64,000 nt of DNA from Streptomyces sp. WAC 01529 (GCF_003945545.1 NZ_CP029617.1:3669001-3733000); one strand, 5' to 3'; numbered from the stretch's first letter, positions 24,978-34,784 are shown. Notes: generated from the sequence alone by a model not told the origin. Made by a program: numbers and translations.

Positions 24978-26195
24978 CTAACGCGCTCCCGCGCCCAAAA
25001 GCCGGCCCACCGCCACCGCCGCCCCATCGGCGCGAACCGTCCCGGAGGCGGTGGCCGCCCGCGCCCGGGTCCCGGCCGACAGGGCCACCCCGAGCGCGGC
25101 GGACAGGGAGTCGAACGTCGGCGCCGCCCCCTCGTGCGCCGCGCCGATGCCGAGGTCGGCGACGCGGCCGGCCCAGTACGGCTGGTCCGCGCCCTGGGCC
25201 AGCACCACCTGCGGCGCGCCCGCCAGCGCCGCCGTCGTCGTCGTGCCCGCGCTGCCGTGGTGCACGACGGCGGCGACGCGGCGGAACAGGGCCAGGTGGT
25301 CGACCTCGCCGACGAGGAAACAGTCGTCCTGGTCATCGATCAGGCCGAGCCCGGCCCAGCCCCGGAAGACGACGGCCCGCCGCCCCTGCGCGCGGACCGC
25401 CTCGATGGCGACGCGGGAGACTGCCGCCGGATCGCTGAGGGGCGTACTGCCGAAGCCCACGTAGACCGGCGGAGCGCCACTCTCCAGGAAACCCAACAAA
25501 TCGTCGGGGAGCGGCCGTTCGCCGTCCCCGAGCCAGGCCCCGGTCTGCACGACGTCCAGCGCGGTCGGCCGCCAGGGGGAGAGCACCGGGTCCGTGGCGA
25601 GCCAGGGCTGGTCGCTGAAGGCGTAGTCGCGGACGTTGCGCACCGGAGGCAGCCCGGCCGTATCCCGCCGGGAGTTGAGCATCTCGCCGAACATCGTGTC
25701 GGCGATCTCGGCGTCCAGGTCCCACAGCGCCTGGTTGTCGGTGACGCCCGGCGGCAGCGGCTGGCCGCGCCGCCCGGGAGGCCGCCGGTGCGGGGTGGGC
25801 AGGATGACCGGCTGGTGGCTGGCGTGCACGTAACGGACGCCCAGCTTCTCGGCGACGGACCGCGCGGGGGCGGTGACCGGCAACGGGCCGGTGGCCACCA
25901 GCACGTCACACCCCTCGGCGACGGCGGCGACCGTCTCGAACTGGGCATCCATCAACTCGGCCACGCGCTGCGTGAGGCCCACGGCGGACCCGGGCGCGAC
26001 GGAGCCCACCAACGGCGCCACGGGCCGCCCGACCGGCACGGCCCGGACCCCGGCCTCCGCCAGCCGCCCCACGAACTCCTCATCAGGCGGCGCGCACACC
26101 CGCACCTCGGCGCCCGCCTCCCGCAACCGAGCCGCCAGCACGGCTATCGGCTCAACAATTCCACGCGACCCATAAGCGGAAAACGCCACGCGCAT
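24978..26195 (-). CDS. GtfB/MGT-like glycosyltransferase
   Basis: This 405-residue GT-B fold, GT1-type glycosyltransferase has an N-terminal acceptor domain (FSAYGSRGIVEPIAVLA). The C-terminal nucleotide-sugar domain contains VHHGSAGTTTTAALAGAPQVV and DQPYWAGRVADLG, the signature of the vancomycin GtfB and macrolide-transferase group. It adds a sugar to a small hydrophobic or polyketide/peptide acceptor; the acceptor is unknown. The ATG at 26193-26195 has AGGGGG 6 nt upstream. It stands alone, divergent from the pore-former unit, with no biosynthetic genes beside it, so it may be a drug-inactivating or orphan tailoring enzyme. Confidence 0.88.
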   Translation of the reverse strand: MRVAFSAYGSRGIVEPIAVLAARLREAGAEVRVCAPPDEEFVGRLAEAGVRAVPVGRPVAPLVGSVAPGSAVGLTQRVAELMDAQFETVAAVAEGCDVLVATGPLPVTAPARSVAEKLGVRYVHASHQPVILPTPHRRPPGRRGQPLPPGVTDNQALWDLDAEIADTMFGEMLNSRRDTAGLPPVRNVRDYAFSDQPWLATDPVLSPWRPTALDVVQTGAWLGDGERPLPDDLLGFLESGAPPVYVGFGSTPLSDPAAVSRVAIEAVRAQGRRAVVFRGWAGLGLIDDQDDCFLVGEVDHLALFRRVAAVVHHGSAGTTTTAALAGAPQVVLAQGADQPYWAGRVADLGIGAAHEGAAPTFDSLSAALGVALSAGTRARAATASGTVRADGAAVAVGRLLGAGAR

Positions 26196-26301
26196 TTGTG
26201 CCCCCTTCAATCAACAGTTCGATGTCCTGAATCGATCCCTCTCCGGAGATCATGCCAGATCAGTCGTATAGACCGATGAGCGGAGGGGTAGGCAGCCGCC
26301 C

Positions 26302-26763
26302 ATGACCTTCAAGAACATCTTCGACAGCGGTGGAAGCGAAGCAAAGTCCGCCGAGGAATCCGCCCGAAAGGCCCGGGAGAACATTCCCGGCGCGTGGCCT
26401 GAAAGGGAAGGAGTCGACCCGGAGCTTTACGACGGAATTCCCGAGGTCCGGCGCGACCCGAAGATCGTACGCGAGACCTCGCCCGAAGCGCTCGACATCA
26501 TGGGCAATTTCATCGCCCCGCTCTTCAAGAACACCCAGACGGCAGCCACCAAGCAGCAGGCGGCCAGCGAAAGTCCCGAGTCGACGACCACCATGGCGTC
26601 CTCGGCCAAGGACGAGGCATTCAAGAAGGTGAAGGTGGAGATCAAGGAGGAGGACCAGCCGAAGATCAGCGACGCGGACCGTCCGAAGATCAGCGACAAA
26701 CAGCTGGAACAGTCGAGGAAAGACAACCGCACCTCGGCCAACGACATCCCGAGGGAAGGCTGA
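26302..26763 (+). CDS. Unknown charged protein in the pore-former operon
   Basis: This 153-residue, strongly charged (Lys/Glu/Asp) protein with no signal peptide or membrane segment contains an internal repeat PKISDADR/PKISDKQL at about 122-134, and a long central low-complexity linker. I do not recognise a family. It ends 5 bp before the aerolysin-like gene, whose ribosome site lies at its stop, so the two are one operon. A chaperone, immunity or co-secreted partner role for the pore-former is possible but only inferred. GGAGGGG is about 14 nt from the ATG. Confidence 0.75.
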   Translation: MTFKNIFDSGGSEAKSAEESARKARENIPGAWPEREGVDPELYDGIPEVRRDPKIVRETSPEALDIMGNFIAPLFKNTQTAATKQQAASESPESTTTMASSAKDEAFKKVKVEIKEEDQPKISDADRPKISDKQLEQSRKDNRTSANDIPREG

Positions 26764-26768
26764 GGAGT

Positions 26769-28664
26769 ATGGGCGGCCCCGCCAAGAACAACGTAAGCAC
26801 CACCTACCTCGGCGAGCGTTCCATTCGCCACCCGCTGACCGGGCGGAATCTGAAGGAACTGGAGATCGCCGAGAAGGCCCCCGCCATCCTGGAGCGGGAC
26901 AGGGCCAAGCTGAAGAGGAAGGCCGAGCGGAAGGCGCCGGACGGGACCGACCGGGAGATCTTCCCCACCGGGTTCTCCCTGAACAAGGGGCGGTTCGGCG
27001 ATTTCCCCGCCACGGAGGCCACCGCACACCAGCGCGGCTGGCAGGCCTATATGACGGTGGGCGTGCCCCTCATCGACGAGCGGGGGGACATCACGCAGCC
27101 CCCTCCCGACGTGATCTCCAAGCAGACGTTCGTCAACCGGACCGACCCCGTCGAGACCAACTGGTCGCACACGGTCGAATTCTCGGTCTCGAACACGATC
27201 AGCTGGTCTCTTCAGGGACAGGTACAGCTCACCTTCGGGGCGAAGACCACTGCGTCTTTACAGCAGCAGCTCCAGAAGAGCATGGCTCTGAACCAATCCC
27301 AGAAGACCACCCTGAAGAACAGCAAGGACAATCAGGGCGTCGACAACGAATCCCAGTCCCAGTCGACGAGCACGACGACGGGCACGAGTACCGCCACCGG
27401 GACCGGCGAGCTGTCCGCACAATTGATGCTCGGGATCACCGCCTCCGTCAGTGGTTCGGTGACCACCGGGTTCAAGACCTCGTCCACACTGGGTGGCAAA
27501 ATCAGCAGCCGGGTCGACGTCTTGGCCACGCAGCGGCGCCAGGTGCGGAGGTTCGACTACGAATTCCCCATCTCCTTCGGCGGCTGGGTCGCCCTCTACT
27601 ACCCCGAGCCGGTGGAGGTGAAGGAGACCCGGCCGAAAGGCCCGCAGGCCGCCGAACCGAAATACTCCAAGGTGATCGCCTGGAAACTCGGTGAGACCGG
27701 CGGGTCGGATTCCTTCGACCTTACCGACGAAGGAAAGCCCTTCTCCCAGAAGGGGGAGGCCGAGGTCGTCTCCACGCTCGCCGGGGTGCACGAGATCTTC
27801 GAGCTGGAAAAGCTCGAATTCGACCTGGAGCGCCACCCTCTGCACAAGAAGGGCGAAGTGCGGGAGATCCCGAAGAAGGCTCCCGTCGAGCTGGCCACCG
27901 GCATGGGGACGGCCGACGGCCTCGCCCTGGACCTCCCGAACCAGAAGGCGTACGTCACCGAGCGGTACAACGGCGGCAAGCTGCACAAGGTGGATCTCGC
28001 GGGCGGCACACCGGAGTTGGTCGCGGGCGGCCTGGGCCAGGTCAACGACGTGGCACTGGACCTGCCGGGCAACAAGGCCTATGTCACCGACTACAGCGGC
28101 AAGCGCCTGATCACGGTGAACCTCGCCGACCCCTCCGCCCCGCCCGTCAAGGTCGCCGAGGGCATGTACGCGTACGGCGTCGCGCTCGACCTGCCGAACA
28201 ACAAGGCCTACGTCACCGACGTCGAGAGCGGCAAGCTGATCGAGTACGGCCTGCACAGCCAGCCGGCGGAGCAGCAGCGCACCTGGGCCGTGCCCAGGGC
28301 CGCCGGAGTGGCGCTGCACGCGGGCAAGGCGTACGTCGGCCAGTACGAGCTGGGCGGGCTTTACGAGATCGACCTGGCGGCGAAGGCTGCCACCCCGCGC
28401 TCCGTGGCCTCCAGCCTCGGGAGCAGTGTCCGCGTGGCCCCGGACGGCACGGCCAACGCGTACGTCTCCAACCCGGGCGGTGACAAGCTGCGCGAGGTCG
28501 TCATCGCCGACGGCGAGGCCAAGGGCCGCCAGCGCGTGGCCGCCGAGGGCATCGGCTCGGTCTGCGGCATCGCCCTCGACCGGGACAACGCCCTGATCTA
28601 CGCCACCACCCGGGAGGGCAAGCTCTGGCGCCTCCCCGACGTGCTGCCCGACGCCCCGGCGTAG
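26769..28664 (+). CDS. Aerolysin-like protein fused to six-bladed beta-propeller
   Basis: This 631-residue protein has two parts. Residues 115-285 look like an aerolysin/ETX-MTX2-type beta pore-forming domain. It opens with QTFVNRTDPVETNW and SNTISWSLQG, has a Ser/Thr/Gly alternating stretch at 195-245 suited to a membrane-inserting hairpin, and closes in GGWVALYYPEP. Residues 371-628 form six repeats of the type GVALDLPxxKAYVTD, as in NHL/SMP-30 propellers. No signal peptide is present. GAGGAG precedes the ATG. Pore formation is inferred from pattern, not proven; the propeller would serve target binding. I know of no characterised protein with this architecture. Confidence 0.75.
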   Translation: MGGPAKNNVSTTYLGERSIRHPLTGRNLKELEIAEKAPAILERDRAKLKRKAERKAPDGTDREIFPTGFSLNKGRFGDFPATEATAHQRGWQAYMTVGVPLIDERGDITQPPPDVISKQTFVNRTDPVETNWSHTVEFSVSNTISWSLQGQVQLTFGAKTTASLQQQLQKSMALNQSQKTTLKNSKDNQGVDNESQSQSTSTTTGTSTATGTGELSAQLMLGITASVSGSVTTGFKTSSTLGGKISSRVDVLATQRRQVRRFDYEFPISFGGWVALYYPEPVEVKETRPKGPQAAEPKYSKVIAWKLGETGGSDSFDLTDEGKPFSQKGEAEVVSTLAGVHEIFELEKLEFDLERHPLHKKGEVREIPKKAPVELATGMGTADGLALDLPNQKAYVTERYNGGKLHKVDLAGGTPELVAGGLGQVNDVALDLPGNKAYVTDYSGKRLITVNLADPSAPPVKVAEGMYAYGVALDLPNNKAYVTDVESGKLIEYGLHSQPAEQQRTWAVPRAAGVALHAGKAYVGQYELGGLYEIDLAAKAATPRSVASSLGSSVRVAPDGTANAYVSNPGGDKLREVVIADGEAKGRQRVAAEGIGSVCGIALDRDNALIYATTREGKLWRLPDVLPDAPA

Positions 28665-28703
28665 GCCCCGAAGCGCGCATAGCGAGAACCGGGGGGGCTC
28701 CAC

Positions 28704-28739
28704 GGAAGGGGAGGCGGGCCTCGCCCCGCCTCCCCTTCC
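28704..28739 (+). terminator. Terminator after the aerolysin-propeller gene
   Basis: This is a perfect 15-bp inverted repeat (28704-28718 and 28725-28739) with a 6-nt loop, 40 bp beyond the stop codon. There is no U-tract, as is usual in Streptomyces. Confidence 0.8.
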
Positions 28740-29018
28740 GGCGCCTTCGCGACAGACTTGCCCCGCTTCGGCGCACCGACGACGCCATCCCCGTACGCCG
28801 AGTTGGCCGACGCGCCGTCGGACCCCGCCCCCTTGCCGGCCGCCCCCGGGCCGCCGCTCCCTGGCCAGGGCGCCGGGCTCCCTCGCGCCCCACCCGTAAA
28901 GGGCCGGGAACGGCCGAACCCGCCCTGTCCGAAAGGGTCCAGGCCGACTGTCGGCCGCCACCCGGCGTACCGAAGATGGCGACGCCGACCGACATCAGCG
29001 CCACCGGAGGGGACCCGC
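28740..29018. other. Intergenic region, no gene recognised
   Basis: These 279 bp are Pro/Arg/Gly-coding in most frames with no conserved product, no long palindrome and no clear promoter hexamers. A ribosome site (GGAGGGG) for the following hydrolase lies at the end. It could hold the promoter of that hydrolase. Confidence 0.5.
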
Positions 29019-30293
29019 ATGACCGAGCCCAACCAACCCGAACCGCTCACCGAGGCCGACGCCCGCCGCATCTCCGAGGCCTTCGGGACCGCCGCCCGCG
29101 TCACCCTCGCCCCGGGACCGAGGCAAGCCAGGGAGGCGCCCGCCGCCGCGCCCGCCCCGGACGACGAGTGGGCGCTGCCCGCAGGACGCGCCTGGGTCTA
29201 CCTCGCCGACCGGACGCGCGGCCTGACCCGGCCCGTCATCCTCGGCGACGGCTTCAGCTCGGGCCCGAGCGACCTGAACTTCTCCTGGGAGATCCTGGAA
29301 CGCGGCCCCTACCCGTTCCTCAGCGCCCTGCGGCAGCGCGGCTACGACGTCGTCCTGATCGGCTACGACGAGCGCAGCGCCTCCATCCTCGACAACTCCA
29401 AGGTCGCCCGCGCCGCCATCCGCGAGGCCATCGCGCGACGCGTCGGCGACCACCCGCTGACCGTCGGCGGCTTCAGCATGGGCGGCCTCGTCACCCGGTA
29501 CGCGCTCGCCGAGATGGAGCACGACGGCGGCCCGGACAACGACCACCAGACCGCCCTGTACTTCTCCTACGACAGTCCGCACCGCGGCGCCTGGATCCCC
29601 CTCGCCCTCCAGTCGTTCGCGCACTACATCCGGCGGCTCAACGCGGCGTTCTCCGACCAGATGAACAGCCCCGCCGCCCGCCAGCTGCTGTGGCAGCACA
29701 TCTCCGAGTGGGACGACAGCCCCGAGACCGACAAGGAGCGCGGCACGTTCCTCGCCGAGCTGGAACGGGTCGGCGGCTGGCCCCAGCGGCCCAAGAAGAT
29801 CGGCGTGGCCAACGGCGTACGCATCGGGCAGAGCAACGGCGTGCGCCCCGGCGAGCAGGCCTTCCACGGCAAGGGCCTCGCCATCACCGGCACCCACCTG
29901 CACACCCAGTCCGCGGGCGAGGACCAACTCGTCGCCCAGCTCAGGGTCGTGACCTTGCGCAAGCCCCGCATCCACACCTCGGGAATCCCCGAGATGGACG
30001 GCGCCCCGGGCGGCACGCTGGAGGGCTTCGGCATCCTCGCCGACGAACTGAACAAGATCCCGGCGCTCATCGGGCTCGGCTCCGAGGCCGACCTCCGCGC
30101 CCACTGCTTCGTGCCGACGGTCAGCGCGATCGCCCTGCGCGACATCGACACCCAGGAGAAGCTGTACGACCCGATCAGCGCGTCCGAGGACGAACTCAGC
30201 GAACTGGACGAGTTCCGCTGCGCCTCGCGGAACGAGGGCCACACCCTGGTCACCGAGGAACTCTGCGCCTGGATCATGGACCGGCTTCCGTAA
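29019..30293 (+). CDS. Lipase-like alpha/beta hydrolase
   Basis: This 424-residue alpha/beta hydrolase has the nucleophile elbow GFSMG (Ser about 153), a SYDSPHRGAW segment after it as in PGAP1/DUF676-type lipases, and a candidate catalytic His in NEGHTLV near the C-terminus. No signal peptide or membrane segment is seen, so it may be cytoplasmic or leave by another route. The ATG at 29019 has GGAGGGG about 7 nt upstream. It lies downstream of the aerolysin-like operon but is separated from it by a terminator, so a functional link is uncertain. It converges on groEL2. Confidence 0.8.
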   Translation: MTEPNQPEPLTEADARRISEAFGTAARVTLAPGPRQAREAPAAAPAPDDEWALPAGRAWVYLADRTRGLTRPVILGDGFSSGPSDLNFSWEILERGPYPFLSALRQRGYDVVLIGYDERSASILDNSKVARAAIREAIARRVGDHPLTVGGFSMGGLVTRYALAEMEHDGGPDNDHQTALYFSYDSPHRGAWIPLALQSFAHYIRRLNAAFSDQMNSPAARQLLWQHISEWDDSPETDKERGTFLAELERVGGWPQRPKKIGVANGVRIGQSNGVRPGEQAFHGKGLAITGTHLHTQSAGEDQLVAQLRVVTLRKPRIHTSGIPEMDGAPGGTLEGFGILADELNKIPALIGLGSEADLRAHCFVPTVSAIALRDIDTQEKLYDPISASEDELSELDEFRCASRNEGHTLVTEELCAWIMDRLP

Positions 30294-30305
30294 CCGGGAA
30301 ACGCC

Positions 30306-30341
30306 CGAGGGCGGCACCCCTGAGAAGGGGTGCCGCCCTCG
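30306..30341. terminator. Bidirectional terminator, hydrolase/groEL2
   Basis: Perfect 16-bp arms (30306-30321 and 30326-30341) with a 4-nt loop lie between two convergent stops, so the hairpin can end both transcripts. Confidence 0.88.
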
Positions 30342-30374
30342 GTACGTACGGGACGTCGATCAACCAGAGGTCGA

Positions 30375-32000
<1,626 letters not shown>

Positions 32001-32131
32001 GTGAAGTGGTCCTCCCGGACGGGGTGGAAAAGCAAGCAAACGGACCGTGCTGGTGCCCGCGACGGACGGTCTGCCTGCCGTGTGGTTCCTTGCCCCACCC
32101 GGCTACGGACCTCACCGACCCGATCCAAGTT

Positions 32132-32194
32132 CTGTCACTCTCACTCGTAGAGTGCTAACGCCAATGATTAGCACTCGACCCCCACGAGTGCAAG
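32132..32194 (-). promoter_or_regulatory. Two overlapping CIRCE-type HrcA operators
   Basis: Two arrays of the CIRCE type (TTAGCACTC-N9-GAGTGCTAA) sit back to back. CTGTCACTC-N9-GAGTGCTAA spans 32132-32158 and TTAGCACTC-N9-GAGTGCAAG spans 32168-32194, each with one perfect arm and one decayed arm. The two perfect arms face each other across 9 bp and also form an inverted repeat. On the groEL2 strand TTGCAC in the distal site could be a -35 element. Confidence 0.85.
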
Positions 32195-32250
32195 GTGCCC
32201 CCGTCAGATCCGCCCCGCGCGAGGGAGCCGGGAGGGAGCGCGGGCGCACA

Positions 32251-32287
32251 CGAGGGGCCCGTACCCCCATGGGATACGAGCCCCTCG
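32251..32287 (-). terminator. Terminator of the cold-shock gene
   Basis: Arms at 32251-32267 and 32271-32287 pair at 15 of 17 positions with a 3-nt loop, 33 bp after the stop of the cold-shock gene and upstream of the groEL2 operators. Confidence 0.75.
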
Positions 32288-32319
32288 CGATGCTTGCTTC
32301 GGTGGTCGATCGCGCCGAG

Positions 32320-32523
32320 CTAGACGGCGAGCTTGACCATGTCCGCCTGCGGACCCTTCTGGCCCTGCGAGATCTCGAACTCGACTCGCTGACCTTCTTC
32401 AAGGGTGCGGTAGCCGTCCATCTGGATCGCGCTGTAGTGGACGAAAACATCCGCACCACCGTCGACCGCGATGAAGCCGTACCCCTTCTCCGCGTTGAAC
32501 CACTTGACGGTGCCCTGAGCCAT
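32320..32523 (-). CDS. Cold-shock domain protein
   Basis: This 67-residue CspA-family RNA/DNA-binding protein has RNP1-like KGYGFI at residues 13-18 and RNP2-like VFVHY at 26-30. It is a single OB-fold domain of full family length. It acts as an RNA chaperone. GGGAG lies 8 nt before the ATG. The leader upstream is long and hairpin-rich, as in temperature-controlled csp mRNAs. Confidence 0.95.
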   Translation of the reverse strand: MAQGTVKWFNAEKGYGFIAVDGGADVFVHYSAIQMDGYRTLEEGQRVEFEISQGQKGPQADMVKLAV

Positions 32524-32662
32524 GCCTAACTCCCCTATTACTGGCCCTTGCACAGACCCGCACTTCGCGGACCCGGGTCAGACCTCACCCCCCACTGGTT
32601 GGGGGTGTGCGCCGGAACGCGTCGACCGCCGCTGAATGTATCTGCCCAACTGCCCTCTGCAA
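32524..32662 (-). promoter_or_regulatory. Promoter and leader of the cold-shock gene
   Basis: On the minus strand TTGCAG (32657-32662) and TACATT (32635-32640), 16 bp apart, form a candidate promoter. The implied leader is about 105 nt and contains two hairpins (ACCCCC/GGGGGT near 32590-32605 and GACCCG/CGGGTC near 32550-32580). The rest of the gap to 32876 is unusually AT-rich for this genome and holds no gene. Confidence 0.5.
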
Positions 32663-32876
32663 CAGGTCAATCGGACGAGAATTATGGGCACGCGCGATCG
32701 GTAATATGCGGAGAATTCGCCGGAATCCAGGGCAAGTCGGGCCCGGCAAATGCCATATGGGGCCCAAAAGGGTGACTCGCTTTGGCTGCTTCTTGTCGAC
32801 TCCGGGCCGACTTCGTATATGCACTCGGCACAAACGGTGAAGCGCGTTTCCCAACTGTACCGCGCTCAACCAAGTT

Positions 32877-32915
32877 GAATTGCCCCCTCCGTTTGCATCC
32901 CGGAGAGGGCAATTC
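32877..32915 (-). terminator. Terminator of the thrC-moaD unit
   Basis: Arms at 32877-32891 and 32901-32915 match at 14 of 15 positions with a 9-nt loop, 40 bp beyond the moaD-like stop. Confidence 0.82.
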
Positions 32916-32954
32916 GAGTTATGCAGGGAAGTTGCGGAATTGGATCAGCGGAGA

Positions 32955-33230
32955 TCAGCCACCGGCGACGGCGGGAATGATCGATACACCGGCACCGTCC
33001 GGAGTGGCCGTCTCCAGGCCCTGCTCAAAACGGACGTCGTCGTCGTTCACGTACACGTTCACGAACCGTCGCAGCTTGCCCTGGTCGTCCAGGACGCGGG
33101 CGGCGATGCCGGTGTGGTTCTTCTCCAGATCGGCGATGACCTCACCAAGGGTGCTCCCCTCGGCGGCGACCTCGGCCTTGCCGCCGGTGTAGGTACGCAA
33201 AATGGTGGGAATCCGGACGTTGACACTCAT
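32955..33230 (-). CDS. MoaD/ThiS-like sulfur carrier protein
   Basis: This 91-residue ubiquitin-like protein ends in the Gly-Gly needed for adenylation and thiocarboxylate formation. It has the short beta-grasp layout (VNVRIPTILR, FVNVYVNDDDVR, VSIIPAVAGG). GAGGTG lies 7 nt before the ATG at 33228-33230. It follows thrC on the same strand, with repeat copy 6 between them. In actinobacteria such carriers can supply sulfur for cysteine (CysO-like) or cofactors; no partner gene is present here to choose between them. Confidence 0.9.
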   Translation of the reverse strand: MSVNVRIPTILRTYTGGKAEVAAEGSTLGEVIADLEKNHTGIAARVLDDQGKLRRFVNVYVNDDDVRFEQGLETATPDGAGVSIIPAVAGG

Positions 33231-33261
33231 GGGGTTCACCTCAGAAGTACGGGGATGGATG

Positions 33262-33316
33262 GCGCCCCGTCAGGGGCGCGGGGAACTGCGCGACCAGCCA
33301 CGACGGTCCGCAGCGG
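33262..33316. repeat. Dispersed repeat family 1, half copy 6
   Basis: Only the left arm is present (GCGCCCCGTCAGGGGCGCGGGGAACTGCGCG order), with no inverse arm nearby. It lies inside the thrC-moaD unit between the two genes, where its mini-hairpin could reduce read-through or stabilise thrC mRNA. Confidence 0.85.
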
Positions 33317-33343
33317 GGAAGCAAAGCTCAGGCCCTACGGCGA

Positions 33344-34639
33344 TTAACCCGCAAGCCCAGCGGAGCGGAACGCCTCAAGGCTCGGCTTGATCGTCGCGGT
33401 CGCCTGAGACGTCTCGGCAACCGCATCCAACGTCTTCAGGCCATCCCCCGTGTTCAACACGACCGTGGTGAGCGCCGGATCGATGAGCCCCGCCTCGACC
33501 AGCTTCTTGGTGACACCCACCGTCACCCCGCCGGCGGTCTCCGCGAAGATCCCCTCACTCCGAGCGAGCAGCTTGATCGCCTCGACGACCTGCTCGTCGT
33601 TCACGTCCTCCACGGCCCCACCGGTACGCCGGGCGATGTCGAGCACGTACGGCCCGTCCGCGGGGTTGCCGATGGCCAGCGACTTGGCGATGGTGTTCGG
33701 CTTCTGCGGGCGCACCACGTCGTGCCCGGCCTTGAACGCGGCCGACACCGGCGAGCACCCCTCGGCCTGAGCGCCGAAGATCTTGTAGGGCTTGTCGGCG
33801 ACAAGACCGAGCGCGATCAGCTCCTTCAGCCCCTTGTCGATCTTCGTGAGCTGCGATCCGGAGGCGATCGGGATGACGAGCTGGTCCGGCAGCTCCCAGC
33901 CGAGCTGCTCGCAGATCTCGTACGCGAGGGTCTTGGAACCCTCGCCGTAGTACGGCCGGAGGTTGACGTTGACGAAGCCCCAGCCCTCGCCCAGCGGGTC
34001 GCCGATCAGCTCGGAGCAGAAGCGGTTCACGTCGTCGTAGTTGCCCTCGATGCCGACGAGTTCACCGCCGTAGACCGCGGCCATGACGACCTTGCCCTGC
34101 TCCAGGTCGTGCGGGATGAACACGCAGGAGCGGAACCCGGCGCGGGCCGCAGCGGCGCCGACGGCGCCCGCGAGGTTGCCGGTGGAGGAGCAGGAGAGGG
34201 TGGTGAAGCCAAAGGCCCGTGCCGCCTCCAGCGCCTGCGCGACGACGCGGTCCTTGAAGGAGTGCGTGGGGTTGCCGGAGTCGTCCTTGACGAACAACTT
34301 GCCTTGTTGGATCCCGAGTTCGCGCGCGAGGTTGTCGGCCTTGACGAGCTTGGTCCAGCCGGGGTTGAGGTTCGGCTTGTCGGCCACGTCGGCGGGGACG
34401 GGCAGCAGCGGGGCGTAGCGCCAGATGTTGGCGGGGCCGGCCTCGATCCGCTCGCGGAGGGCCTCCGGGTCGCCGAGGGGCAGGTCGTACGCGACTTCGA
34501 GGGGGCCGAAACACTCGGCGCAGGCGAAGATCGGGCCGAGGGGGAACTTGGTGCCGCATTCCCGGCAGGAGAGACCCGAGGCGGGACCGAGGTCAACGGT
34601 CGAGGCGGGGGTTTCGGTGGCGACAGTCTGCACAGCCAT
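33344..34639 (-). CDS. thrC: Threonine synthase
   Basis: This 431-residue PLP enzyme converts O-phosphohomoserine to threonine. It has an N-terminal zinc-ribbon-like pair of CxxC motifs (Cys 25/28 and 40/43), the PLP lysine in NPTHSFKDR, and SSTGNLAGAVGAAAA. The ATG at 34637-34639 is chosen because an upstream in-frame ATG lies inside the P1 helix of the SAM-I riboswitch. AAGGG lies about 11 nt upstream. moaD-like gene and terminator follow. The riboswitch makes expression respond to S-adenosylmethionine. Confidence 0.95.
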   Translation of the reverse strand: MAVQTVATETPASTVDLGPASGLSCRECGTKFPLGPIFACAECFGPLEVAYDLPLGDPEALRERIEAGPANIWRYAPLLPVPADVADKPNLNPGWTKLVKADNLARELGIQQGKLFVKDDSGNPTHSFKDRVVAQALEAARAFGFTTLSCSSTGNLAGAVGAAAARAGFRSCVFIPHDLEQGKVVMAAVYGGELVGIEGNYDDVNRFCSELIGDPLGEGWGFVNVNLRPYYGEGSKTLAYEICEQLGWELPDQLVIPIASGSQLTKIDKGLKELIALGLVADKPYKIFGAQAEGCSPVSAAFKAGHDVVRPQKPNTIAKSLAIGNPADGPYVLDIARRTGGAVEDVNDEQVVEAIKLLARSEGIFAETAGGVTVGVTKKLVEAGLIDPALTTVVLNTGDGLKTLDAVAETSQATATIKPSLEAFRSAGLAG

Positions 34640-34655
34640 GGAGGCGAGGCCCTTT

Positions 34656-34784
34656 CTCCTCATCTTCCTCGCGACGCATCTCGCCGCGAGACGGAATTGG
34701 CACCTTCCCCACCGTGACCTCGCGGTCGGCGGGAGGGTTGCCGGGGCTTCAACGGGCCGTATCCCTCTGCCCCTCTGGATGAGC
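34656..34784 (-). promoter_or_regulatory. SAM-I (S-box) riboswitch
   Basis: Read on the minus strand, the region has the SAM-I layout. P1 arm CTCATCC leads into AGAGGGGCAGAGGGA, then GGCCCGTTGAAGCCCCGGC and AACCC, a variable P3, GGTGCCAATTCC, P4, and the closing P1 arm GATGAG. The GATGAG/CTCATC helix ends about 20 nt before the thrC start. The conserved core is essentially intact, so SAM binding is expected. Whether binding turns thrC down or up cannot be read from the sequence. Confidence 0.92.

Noticed and set aside
26769..28664. Propeller protein as an extracellular phage tail or contractile-injection component
   Set aside because: No neighbouring tail, sheath or baseplate genes; the middle of the protein resembles aerolysin-type pore-formers instead.
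28740..29018. Pro/Arg-rich open frames on both strands as genes
   Set aside because: Compositional artefacts of high GC; no ribosome sites, no recognisable domains, and low-complexity products.
32150..32176. Single CIRCE in inverted orientation (GAGTGCTAA-N9-TTAGCACTC)
   Set aside because: HrcA sites have the arms the other way round; the region is better read as two adjacent standard sites, each with one decayed arm.
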